Source: DTKD01 sp050948905
GTDB taxonomy: Bacteria > Armatimonadota > UBA5829
DNA: 64,000 bases
Assembly: GCA_050948905.1 (NCBI GenBank)
Contig: JBMNES010000001.1
Coordinates: 2,914,001-2,978,000, forward strand
Reading direction: 5' to 3'
The notes below the pieces were generated by a model. That model had not been told where the DNA came from. It worked only from the letters and a program-made list of their open reading frames with translations, and did not search any database. Positions 43,271 through 51,726 of this stretch are shown one piece after another; position 1 is the first letter of the stretch; each line of letters opens with the position of its first letter. Both the position numbers and the translations under genes were made by a program.

Positions 43271-46200
43271 CTACGGCTCATCGCCTTTTACGTAGAGATA
43301 CTTGACCATCAACAGGTAATCGTTGTTGTCGGTGAACCCGTCGCCGTTGATATCACCATCGACGCCGTCACCCCAGTTATTGCGCAGGATCGCATAGTCA
43401 AGAGCGTTGACAACGTTATCGCCCATGGGTTTACCCGGCGTTGCGAGGTCGCCTCCGCGCAGCACCTTCGGCCCCAGGAAGTTAACCTCAGCCTGGCCCT
43501 TGGTCATCGTAACTTCGCGCCGTGACCGCAGGTGCCACTGCGTCTTGGCGCTGATTGTGGTGATCTCAGGTATATCGACAAAGTTGTAGTAGGCCTTGCC
43601 GTTTATGAAGTTCAGAGTCAGAGTCCGGCTATCGGTGCCATTAAGCACGAAAGTCACAGGACGTGTGCATAAAACGAACGAATCCTCGAAACCAACTAAC
43701 CCATCAACCTCGTTCTTGTTGACCGAGAAGTTCTTTGTATCATCAGACTCGTTATTGTAAATGTCGGTTGCAACCACAGTAATCGAGTGCTGGCCGTTTG
43801 ACCAGTCAGCGTCAATCGTGCAGGTGCCGGCGTACTTGCCGGTGTTTTGATCCAGAGTCATCGTGAGTGGAGTCTCTGAATCGTCGATATAGAATACGAC
43901 AGAGGCCACACCGGAATCGTCGCTGGCCTCGGCCTCGACCGTGACAGTGCCCTTCAGGAAGTTATAGTTCGGCGCGCCGCCAACCTCGCTGCAAGTGACA
44001 GAGACGTTAGTAAGCTCCGGCCCTTCATCGTCCGGGATGTAAGTGACCGTAACCTGTGCGCACGATGCGCTAAGGCAGCCTGTGGTCGTATTCTTAGCCT
44101 TGGCATAGTAAGTCGTCGTCTCAGTCGGGCTGACCGGAGACGTGACCACCGTGCCGCCACAACTACCTTCATACCAGACCACTTCCTCGCCATTGCCAAC
44201 CGTAGCTGACAATGTTGAAGAACCTCCTGGACCTATCGTCGACGGAGTAGCCTTGGCATCAGTCGGAGTGTTCGGCAGCGTGTGAACTGTGCCTGTCACT
44301 GCCAATCTGGTCGCGCTCTCGCAGCCCTTATTGCTCACGCTAGCTGCGTAGTAGGTAGTCGTGCTACTCAGGGTTGGAGTATATGGATTAGCTGTGCTAA
44401 CTTCATTACCGCCGCTCGCAGCGTCATACCACTTAATTGTGCAGCCAGAAGCAGGCGTCGCAGAGAAGTCAATTGCACCCGGACCACATATCGCGTTGGT
44501 TGAAGCATTCGTAGGTGTGGCCGGAAGCTCATTTACAGTACCAGTGACTGCTAACCTCGTCGCGCTCTCGCAACCCGCCGTGCTCACGCTGGCTGCGTAG
44601 TAGGTCTTAGTAGTGGATATGGTCTCGGTATATGGATTAGCTGTGCTGACTACATTACCACCGGTAGCAGCGTCATACCACTTAATCGTGCAACCAGAAG
44701 CTGGCGTTGCGGAGAAGTCAACATTACCAGTGCCACATCGTTCGTTAGACGAAGGGTTAGTCGGGACCGCTGGCAGCGGATTTACGGTCACAGTTATCGG
44801 CGTAGATGTAAATACCGCCGTGCCGCAGGTCGGCGTCACTAATACGTTATAAGTGGTCGTGGTGTTCAGGCCCGCAGGCGGGTCGTAAGAGGCACTGGTC
44901 GCACCAGTAATCTTGGTGTCGCTGGTGGTCGGTGAGCCCGTGCCAACTTTGGAATACCACTGATAAGACAGATTACCGCCACCGGAGCCGCCGCTATAAG
45001 TCATCACACCCGGGTCGATGGTGTCGCAGGCAGAGCCACCGCCGCCGGAGATTGTTCCAACGGAGAAAGTCGGAGTCGCGGTGACAGAGTAGGTATAGGT
45101 GCCGTTTGCGACGTTGGCTGCGTTGTAACCCTTAACGTGCAGATACCAGGTGCCGCCGGCTGTAGGAGCAAGAGAAAGAGTACCGCTGGACCACTGAGTC
45201 TCGTTATCGGTCCAGGTATAAGTGGCGCTCTGGTTCCACGCATAGCGGAAATACTGCACCCCACCAGCGCCCCAGCCAAGGGCGTTAGTCCAGACAACGT
45301 TTGCGCCCTGACACGGAGTAGTCGTGCTCGGGGTAACGCTATTTGCGACAGGAGCCGGCGAGAGCGTATAGACAGAAGTAGTTCCAACATAGCTGGTAGT
45401 GTTGGCCCACGAACCTCTCGACTGACTGGTGTTGTCTCTGGCTGCTATGTCAAAAGTATATTGAGTGTTAGGGGTGAGGCCGGTGTTGTTAAATGATGTA
45501 CCTGTGCCCCAACCATACACGGATGTATTATTGCGGCGAACGTTGACGCCGACATCGCCTCGGCGATAGTGGCAGCTTCCTCCATTGGTGCTGTCCGAAT
45601 CCTCAGTGGCACCATCAGCTACACCGACGCCCTTATCCAGAGGAACAGCCCATGCCAGGTTGATCTGAGTCGGACTGATTACCTTCACGCTGGAGAAGCT
45701 GGGGTTATTCGGAGCAACGTTATCAACAAACACCGCACCCCAGGCGCAGTTGCCGGTTTTGTTGTATGTCCAACCACCACTTGAACCACTGGCCTGGCCC
45801 GAAGTTCGACCTGATTTGCTGATTCCGAAGAAGTGGAATCGTCTATAGCCAGTCACACCGGTCTCGGTATGAGACCAGCTAGCAGTGCTGTTGGTGGTAA
45901 ATTTATAGTAAGTATCAGCGCCGGAAAGTCCTCGGCCCCACTGGTAGTATCCAGTTTTCCAAAATGGGATGAACTGGGCGGTAACCGTTCCGCTGGCGGT
46001 TACAGTAGTGTTGTTAGTATACAACGTCAGGCCGTGATCCGGATTGGCGACGCCGTTGAAGTTGGACAGCGTCATCTTAGGATACCAGCCGTCCTGTTCG
46101 TTGTAGATACTGTAGCCGTCGTAGCGGTGTGTCTGGAAGTCTACGCTGGGCTCTTCCTGGTTAGTATCGCCACCGTTGCGAAGGCTGATCGTGCCTTCCC

Positions 46201-47206
46201 AACCTCCGCCAGCAGGCCCTTGCTGGATCTTAAATAGCACCCTGCTCCAACCCGCCGGCATACCTTTCCCGCCGGTGACGTCCTCGTCGCGAGTTAATCC
46301 ACGGTTGGTATCGTTAGTATGAATGACTGTGCCATTTAGCCACACCTTACAACCGTCGTCAGAACCGATTGCAAACCTCGGGCCAGCCCCGTTTGGTGCA
46401 TATACCCAGGCCATAGCATAAGCAGCCTGGTTGGGATTTTTATTCCATAAGTTGCCAAAATTCAAGGTGTTAGCGTTGTTGCAGTCTCCGGCGTTGTGAG
46501 CCACAGGCTTCTTTCCGCCAAAGAGTCCGTCAACAATTGCTGTCCCTTTGTTTGTTTCGATGTAAGGATAGAAGTACAAGTTAGCTTCATCGAGACCGTT
46601 GGTGTTGGCCAGAGAGGTCGAGCTAAATGGACCAAGGACAACCCATTTATTGAGATATGACCATCGGTCACCGTAACCGTGAACCTGACCGACCATTGTG
46701 ACGGAGGAGCCTTTAGGCTTACAAGAGTCAATATTTTCTGTAGTGTTGATAAAAACACCATTACGGTTAGCGACATTATCGACTTTGCCAGTCCAGAGGT
46801 TCAGCCAACCGCAACCTTGATCACAACCACTATATGTCCGCTTCGAAGCATCACTGGTGCCACCACCAGTGTTCAGGCTTCGTGCGAGAGAATAGGCAAC
46901 GCTGCCGCTATAGTATCCCGGCCGCCAGAAATTCTGCACATAATAACCACGTCCGGCCCAAGTCCAGCCGTGGTTCCACGTGGCAGTTTGTCCGAACTTG
47001 GTGCCTGCCGTATTAATAGCATAGCAACACCAACTATCTTTGCTGCAACTGTATTGATATGCCCAGGAACCACTTCCATTCCCAAGGACCGGGTTCATTT
47101 CACCTGAGTTTGCCCACCACGCAAATGCCGGAGTGGCCAAAAATGTGGCAAATAGACAAACGCAGACTCCCGCTAAAATAAAAAACCTATAAATGCTTTT
47201 GTGCAT
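43271..47206 (-). CDS. Large dockerin-type secreted protein with Ig_7 repeats
   Basis: 1311 residues and the intact reference for the frameshifted 35.1-38.5-kb gene. Signal peptide 1-29; Cys/Trp-rich N-terminal domain 30-175; sugar-binding-like module 180-345 (KWVVLGPFSSTSLANTNGLD, FAIGSDDGCKVWLNGTVIH, GWSRVLFKIQQG); beta domain 380-490; fibronectin III 495-605; Ig-like regions 610-810; three Ig_7/CHU_C-like repeats (812-892, 896-975, 978-1056) with WYDAATGG and TTTYYAASVS; Big-type Ig 1062-1160; C-terminal beta-sandwich 1164-1248 (ISAKTQWHLRSRR); dockerin 1250-1307. GGGAGGTGG precedes the ATG. Probably extracellular; no catalytic domain is seen. Confidence 0.87.
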   Translation of the reverse strand: MHKSIYRFFILAGVCVCLFATFLATPAFAWWANSGEMNPVLGNGSGSWAYQYSCSKDSWCCYAINTAGTKFGQTATWNHGWTWAGRGYYVQNFWRPGYYSGSVAYSLARSLNTGGGTSDASKRTYSGCDQGCGWLNLWTGKVDNVANRNGVFINTTENIDSCKPKGSSVTMVGQVHGYGDRWSYLNKWVVLGPFSSTSLANTNGLDEANLYFYPYIETNKGTAIVDGLFGGKKPVAHNAGDCNNANTLNFGNLWNKNPNQAAYAMAWVYAPNGAGPRFAIGSDDGCKVWLNGTVIHTNDTNRGLTRDEDVTGGKGMPAGWSRVLFKIQQGPAGGGWEGTISLRNGGDTNQEEPSVDFQTHRYDGYSIYNEQDGWYPKMTLSNFNGVANPDHGLTLYTNNTTVTASGTVTAQFIPFWKTGYYQWGRGLSGADTYYKFTTNSTASWSHTETGVTGYRRFHFFGISKSGRTSGQASGSSGGWTYNKTGNCAWGAVFVDNVAPNNPSFSSVKVISPTQINLAWAVPLDKGVGVADGATEDSDSTNGGSCHYRRGDVGVNVRRNNTSVYGWGTGTSFNNTGLTPNTQYTFDIAARDNTSQSRGSWANTTSYVGTTSVYTLSPAPVANSVTPSTTTPCQGANVVWTNALGWGAGGVQYFRYAWNQSATYTWTDNETQWSSGTLSLAPTAGGTWYLHVKGYNAANVANGTYTYSVTATPTFSVGTISGGGGSACDTIDPGVMTYSGGSGGGNLSYQWYSKVGTGSPTTSDTKITGATSASYDPPAGLNTTTTYNVLVTPTCGTAVFTSTPITVTVNPLPAVPTNPSSNERCGTGNVDFSATPASGCTIKWYDAATGGNVVSTANPYTETISTTKTYYAASVSTAGCESATRLAVTGTVNELPATPTNASTNAICGPGAIDFSATPASGCTIKWYDAASGGNEVSTANPYTPTLSSTTTYYAASVSNKGCESATRLAVTGTVHTLPNTPTDAKATPSTIGPGGSSTLSATVGNGEEVVWYEGSCGGTVVTSPVSPTETTTYYAKAKNTTTGCLSASCAQVTVTYIPDDEGPELTNVSVTCSEVGGAPNYNFLKGTVTVEAEASDDSGVASVVFYIDDSETPLTMTLDQNTGKYAGTCTIDADWSNGQHSITVVATDIYNNESDDTKNFSVNKNEVDGLVGFEDSFVLCTRPVTFVLNGTDSRTLTLNFINGKAYYNFVDIPEITTISAKTQWHLRSRREVTMTKGQAEVNFLGPKVLRGGDLATPGKPMGDNVVNALDYAILRNNWGDGVDGDINGDGFTDNNDYLLMVKYLYVKGDEP

Positions 47207-47541
47207 TCAACCCCACCTCCCAAAACTGAAACCTCTTGGATACTACTAATTACTACTATTAAAAAATATGTAGCCACTAGAAGAGCTTAATAGTTACAGC
47301 GTTCGACAGGCTTAATTGCAGTCTGTTAGCGTCACCAGACCAGGTGCGATTCCGCAGAGATCGTAGAAGTAAGGCTTAACGGAACGAACTTCCGCGAAAC
47401 CGTGAATGCAGGACAAAGAGGTGGTGCTTTTCTTTCCCTCACACCCAACGCATTTCTATCATACTCACTCAGAGTGTACGTATGATGCTCAAAGCAGTAT
47501 TCGACTTTTGTGTGTATTTCTTTTACACATCTTCTATAGTC
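47207..47541 (-). other. Unusually long 5' leader (about 330 bases) of the 47.2-kb gene
   Basis: Promoter (d) lies at 47542-47584, so about 330 bases are transcribed before ATG 47206, far more than the 90-200 in the other regulon genes. I looked for cyclic-di-GMP (GEMM) and other common riboswitch cores and did not find one. A TAGTAGTAATTAGTAGTAT stretch lies near 47245-47265. The function is unknown. Confidence 0.45.
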
Positions 47542-47584
47542 AGTATGCCAACTTTTGCTGGCTATGTCAACCGATAAATGTAGG
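47542..47584 (-). promoter_or_regulatory. Regulon promoter (d) for the 43.3-47.2-kb gene
   Basis: TTGACA (47570-47565), a 17-base spacer, and CATACT (47547-47542). The upstream block CCTACATTTATCGG is the most diverged of the set but keeps an AT-rich core. Confidence 0.75.
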
Positions 47585-47601
47585 TTTAGGTCGAAAAGAA
47601 A

Positions 47602-47640
47602 CGGCTGTGTGCGGGGAAAGCGTCCCTTCGCACACAGCCG
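47602..47640 (-). terminator. Terminator of the 47.7-51.5-kb gene
   Basis: CGGCTGTGTGCG and CGCACACAGCCG form a perfect 12-bp stem with a 15-base loop. It is followed on the minus strand by TTTCTTTTCG, 21 bases past the stop codon. Confidence 0.8.
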
Positions 47641-47661
47641 GTCTCACAAGTGAGAGCAACT

Positions 47662-50600
47662 CTACGGCTGGTCACCTTTCAAATAGAGGTTCCTTAGCAT
47701 AATTAAGTAGTCGTTGTTGTCTGTGTAGCCATCCCCGTTAATGTCGCCAGCCACACCTGTGCCCCAGGCAGTGCGCAGCACAGCATAATCAAGGGCGTTG
47801 ACTACGTTATCTCCCATCGGCTTGCCAGGGGTCACAAGGTCACCGCCACGCAGCACCTTGCTGCCAAGGAAGTCTATCTCGGCCTGGCCCTTGGTCATCG
47901 TCACATCGCGGCGAGAGCGCAGATGCCACGCTGTTTTGGCGCTGATTGTGGTGATCTCAGGGATATCGACAAAGTTATAGTACGCCTTGCCGCTGATGAA
48001 GTTCAAAGTCAGAGTCTTATTAACAGTGCCGTTCAGGACGAACGTCACAGGGCGGGTGCATTGGACAAACGATTCCTCAAGGCCTACAAGGCCCTCGATC
48101 TCGTTCTTGTTGACCGGGAAGTTCTTGGTGTCGTCAGACTCGTTACCGTAGGTGTCGGCAGCAACCACGGTGATAGAGTGCTGGCCGTTGGTCCAATCCT
48201 CATCAATAGTGCACGTGCCGACGTACTTGCCGGTGTTCGGATCGTAAGTCATGGTGATCGGAGTCTCGGAATCGTCGATATAGAAGATTACAGATGCCAC
48301 ACCAGAGCTGTCTGAAGCCTCGGCCTCTACGGTGACAGTGCCCTTCAGGAAGTTGTAGTTCGGCGCATCTCCGACATCGCTGCAGGTGACTGAGACATTG
48401 GTCAGTTCCGGACCCTCGTCGTCTGCAACGTAAGTTACAGTAACTTGAGCACACGATGCGCTCATACAACCCGTGGTGGTGTTTCTAGCCCTGGCATAGT
48501 ATGTGGTCGTCTCAGTCGGGCTGACTGGAGAAGTGACTACCGTGCCGCCGCAGCTATCCTTATACCACACGACTTCTTCACCGCTGCCTACTGTTGCCGA
48601 CAGAGCTGAAGAGCCACTGACTACGATAGTAGCGGGATTGGCCAGCGGGTTCGTCGGAGTGTTTGGCAGGGAATTGTCGAATTGCTGGCTTGCGACTTCG
48701 CTGATGTTTCCAGCCTCGTCGATAGCCCTGACATAGACCGTGTGCGGACCGTTTGACAGCGATGAGTAAACCGCAGGGCTGGTTTTAGTCTCAAAATTGC
48801 CGTTGTCCAGCTTTACCTCATAAGTAAGATCGTTGGTATCGGTAGAGCCGCCAAAAGATATGGAGGCGGTTGTGCAGTTGCTTATGTTGATGCTGGTAAT
48901 GCCCGGCTTGGTCGGGGCAATGCTGTCGACTCTGAATCCAGTGGCTGTGGACCAGTTGGAAAGCATACCGGTATAGGCTGATGCCGTGGTGCCGGAAGTT
49001 TCGTCGAAGCGATAATAAGTCCACGGCCCGCTGGCACAGACGGCGTCTCGATACGCATAGCCGGACTGCGAAGCCTTGGCATAGTGATCGGATATCTCAG
49101 AGGCGGAAAGGCATCTGTCGTAGATGGCAAACTCGTCCATACGACCTTTATAGTAAGTATCCGCCTCCCAGTTGCTCTTGCCTATGTAAACATTTGAGCG
49201 CGTGATAGCCTCTGGCACAGACATCGGCCCTTGAGCTATCAGAGAACCGTTCTTATAGATTCGGCCCCACCCACTGGTATCAATAGTGGCTACAAAATGC
49301 TGCCAGGTGTTCAGGCTAATAGCGTTGGCACCGACAAGGATACCGGCACTCGTAGAACCACGATACAGGTAAAATCGTATATTATTCGTCGCTGCCTCGC
49401 GCGCTATCACGATGTTGTCAGCGTTGGGGCCATTACCCATATCAACAAACCTAGCCCAAGTTTGGACAGCGGTCGGATATGCCCAGAACTCGCAGGTGAA
49501 TCCGCCACCGAAACTGTCATAGCCGGACGGAAGGCTGACGTAGCCATTTGTGCCGTTAAAATCTACCGACTTGCTCCCTGAATCACCCGAAAGCGCTCCC
49601 GCCTGATTAAGGGATACGCCGCCTTGATAGGTGGCGTTGAGATTGTTGTAGGCTCCGTCCATTACGCGGGTTCGATAGTATAATTGCCCTTCTGGAAGAG
49701 ACGAAGTGGTGCCAGAGTTAGAGTTTGACGCGACCAGGTTCGTGTCGGCAACAATATTACTGAAGTTCGCCGCAGTGGAAACCTGCACCTGATATCGGCT
49801 CTGAGCGTTTGAGTCGACATCAGAATAGTTCCAACCGAGCGAAGGTGTCTTGGTAGTACACCAACCGTTTGATGGATAAGAGTTGTTGGCGGCGGTTGGG
49901 GCCGTATTCAGCACTTTATAGGCCCTCTGATACAGTCCATATCTCTGGTCTGGATCGTTCCCAAAACCCTGATTGGCGTTATTGTGAACGTACATTAAGT
50001 GATAATAGGTCTGCGGGTAGCCGTCTGGGATGGTGTAGTCCTTATACCAGCAGACGTTGGTTGCGTCCCACGTTGCATCTTGCGCGTTCCATATACTCCA
50101 GGTGTGATCTGTTTTGCCCAGGTAGGCCTTTGCCGACATGCCTGCATTGACATTGTGGATTCGAATCCAGTCTACATAGACAGTCTGACCGTTGGCTGCT
50201 CCAGTTTGCACGGGGTCGAAGCGGAATTGATGAACGGTCCCTGTCCAGGAGGCGGGCAATTTGATTGTGTAAACGTGCCATCTGTTGTCTGGATATATAT
50301 TGAAATCGACGTGGCGAACTTCGTGCCAACCACCCGCTGTTCCGGACCAGAAGAACTGTGCTGTAGAGCCGCCGCTGGCCATCATTCTGATTGAGACATA
50401 GTTGGCTTTGCTGCAATCAATCGCCAGACCTCCAGAGCTAACTATGTGAGGATCGCCGCCGGTTATGCCAATTTTGAGGCGGCCGTTTGCTGCTTCTGGA
50501 GTAATATTGCAGTTATTTGCAACACTCCAGCCCTGGGTGGTCGAGCCATCAAAATCCCAGCTATAGTTGTCGCCAGTGCCCCAACTATCTGAACCGTATA

Positions 50601-51501
50601 CGCTAAAACGCACCGTCTCGCCTTTGCGCTTGGCGCCGTTGTCCCAGCCGTCCGTAGGGCTTGGAAGTTTTCGAGAGACAGTGACTGTGGTGCGCATATT
50701 GCCATTGCTTGCGACTTTATCTCCAAACCATGAGACCAACTCCCGCACCATCTGATATTCTTCATTTGAGGTGCCTGTCTGAGTGGGACGGACATTGAAG
50801 TAAAGAGTCCACGTACCTCCAGGGCCGGTGCCGGGTTGTTTTGCAACTCGTGCGCCAGATAGCCAGCCAGGCCCAGAAACGACACCGGCGACACGGGCGA
50901 ATCGGTCGGCATCTGTGTTCCAAGTCTGATACGCCGTGCTGGGATTGGTCATCTGGTACATCCACTGATAGACGTTGCCCTGGTACATATCGTTGACTAC
51001 TGACTTGCTCGAATATATGGCATCGAGTTCGGGGTAGAATTGCCCTTCCTGGACGATGGTATCCATACTTCCGCCGCCGTCGGATCCAACCTCCAACCAA
51101 TCGTCCCAATTATATGAAGGCCTTGTGGCCACTGTATGCGGACTTGGGAGTGCTAATCTTTGGTTAACAGGAGCGTTGCCAGAATAAGAGCCCTCCGAAT
51201 AAGCCCAATGATCGGCAGACGTGTCTCCGGAAGCTCGAGGTGAGTAATTGTGCCTATAGGTTAAATACATGTCTCGGTATATGCCGGCACTGGACGTCGA
51301 TATCCTAGCGCGATCTGTAGAATCACCGTTACCACCCCATCCCAACCAAAAGTTACCACATATTGCAGTTCCGGAATACTGCGTCCATCCTCCTTGCGAG
51401 GTCGTTCTGCTGCACGAAGTATATGGCGATCCCGCATAAACGACCGACGCGCACAGCGCTAATAGAATTACTAATAAAACGGATTTGATTATTACTCTCA
51501 T
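47662..51501 (-). CDS. LamG- and dockerin-containing secreted protein
   Basis: 1279 residues. Signal peptide 1-23; a family-specific N-terminal domain 24-280 (SYNWDDWLEVGSDGGG, GNVYQWMYQM, FNVRPTQTGTSNE); a carbohydrate-binding-like beta-sandwich about 310-450 (YSWDFDGSTTQGWSV, VYVDWIRIHNVNAG); fibronectin III-like 525-635; a LamG/concanavalin-like lectin domain 640-810 (SVDFNGTNGYVSLPSGYDSF, TCEFWAYPT, MDEFAIYDRCLSASEI); Ig-like 860-935; Ig_7-like 940-1025; Big-type 1030-1130; C-terminal beta-sandwich 1135-1216; dockerin 1218-1275 (DINGDGYTDNND). After LamG comes YYRFDETSGTTA, normally the beginning of another LamG unit, which is missing. Paralogues follow at 51.7 and 55.8 kb. Confidence 0.87.
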   Translation of the reverse strand: MRVIIKSVLLVILLALCASVVYAGSPYTSCSRTTSQGGWTQYSGTAICGNFWLGWGGNGDSTDRARISTSSAGIYRDMYLTYRHNYSPRASGDTSADHWAYSEGSYSGNAPVNQRLALPSPHTVATRPSYNWDDWLEVGSDGGGSMDTIVQEGQFYPELDAIYSSKSVVNDMYQGNVYQWMYQMTNPSTAYQTWNTDADRFARVAGVVSGPGWLSGARVAKQPGTGPGGTWTLYFNVRPTQTGTSNEEYQMVRELVSWFGDKVASNGNMRTTVTVSRKLPSPTDGWDNGAKRKGETVRFSVYGSDSWGTGDNYSWDFDGSTTQGWSVANNCNITPEAANGRLKIGITGGDPHIVSSGGLAIDCSKANYVSIRMMASGGSTAQFFWSGTAGGWHEVRHVDFNIYPDNRWHVYTIKLPASWTGTVHQFRFDPVQTGAANGQTVYVDWIRIHNVNAGMSAKAYLGKTDHTWSIWNAQDATWDATNVCWYKDYTIPDGYPQTYYHLMYVHNNANQGFGNDPDQRYGLYQRAYKVLNTAPTAANNSYPSNGWCTTKTPSLGWNYSDVDSNAQSRYQVQVSTAANFSNIVADTNLVASNSNSGTTSSLPEGQLYYRTRVMDGAYNNLNATYQGGVSLNQAGALSGDSGSKSVDFNGTNGYVSLPSGYDSFGGGFTCEFWAYPTAVQTWARFVDMGNGPNADNIVIAREAATNNIRFYLYRGSTSAGILVGANAISLNTWQHFVATIDTSGWGRIYKNGSLIAQGPMSVPEAITRSNVYIGKSNWEADTYYKGRMDEFAIYDRCLSASEISDHYAKASQSGYAYRDAVCASGPWTYYRFDETSGTTASAYTGMLSNWSTATGFRVDSIAPTKPGITSINISNCTTASISFGGSTDTNDLTYEVKLDNGNFETKTSPAVYSSLSNGPHTVYVRAIDEAGNISEVASQQFDNSLPNTPTNPLANPATIVVSGSSALSATVGSGEEVVWYKDSCGGTVVTSPVSPTETTTYYARARNTTTGCMSASCAQVTVTYVADDEGPELTNVSVTCSDVGDAPNYNFLKGTVTVEAEASDSSGVASVIFYIDDSETPITMTYDPNTGKYVGTCTIDEDWTNGQHSITVVAADTYGNESDDTKNFPVNKNEIEGLVGLEESFVQCTRPVTFVLNGTVNKTLTLNFISGKAYYNFVDIPEITTISAKTAWHLRSRRDVTMTKGQAEIDFLGSKVLRGGDLVTPGKPMGDNVVNALDYAVLRTAWGTGVAGDINGDGYTDNNDYLIMLRNLYLKGDQP

Positions 51502-51602
51502 TTATACGTGCCTCTTGGAAGGCGGCCAACTCACGCCTCATAATTTTCCACCCAAATAGTGGTTTATTTAGACCGATTTTTTGGTCTTGTTATTAAACGG
51601 CA

Positions 51603-51647
51603 AAGGTTGGTTGAACTTCGCTCGCTCGCAAAAGTCCAATCAACCTT
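51603..51647 (-). other. Inverted repeat at the 5' end of the 51.5-kb transcript
   Basis: AAGGTTG at 51647, directly after the -10 box, pairs with CAACCTT at 51603-51609. The inner part (TTGGACTTTTGC with GCGAAGTTCAA) also pairs. The same element, with compensating changes, lies at 55646-55689 in the same position. It could be a 5' stabilising hairpin, an operator, or an end signal for the upstream gene. Confidence 0.55.
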
Positions 51648-51692
51648 AATATGCCGCATTTTAATCGCCCAGGCAACCTGGATCAAATACTA
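51648..51692 (-). promoter_or_regulatory. Regulon promoter (e) for the 47.7-51.5-kb gene
   Basis: TTGCCT (51676-51671), a 17-base spacer, and CATATT (51653-51648); the weakest match of the set. The upstream block TAGTATTTGATCCAGG keeps CCAGG beside -35. Confidence 0.65.
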
Positions 51693-51726
51693 CCTGATAA
51701 CAGGTTGACCAATTACTGGATTCGCA

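Noticed and set aside
47207..47541. Cyclic-di-GMP riboswitch in the long leader
   Set aside because: The conserved GEMM core and its tetraloop/receptor arrangement are not present on the transcribed strand.
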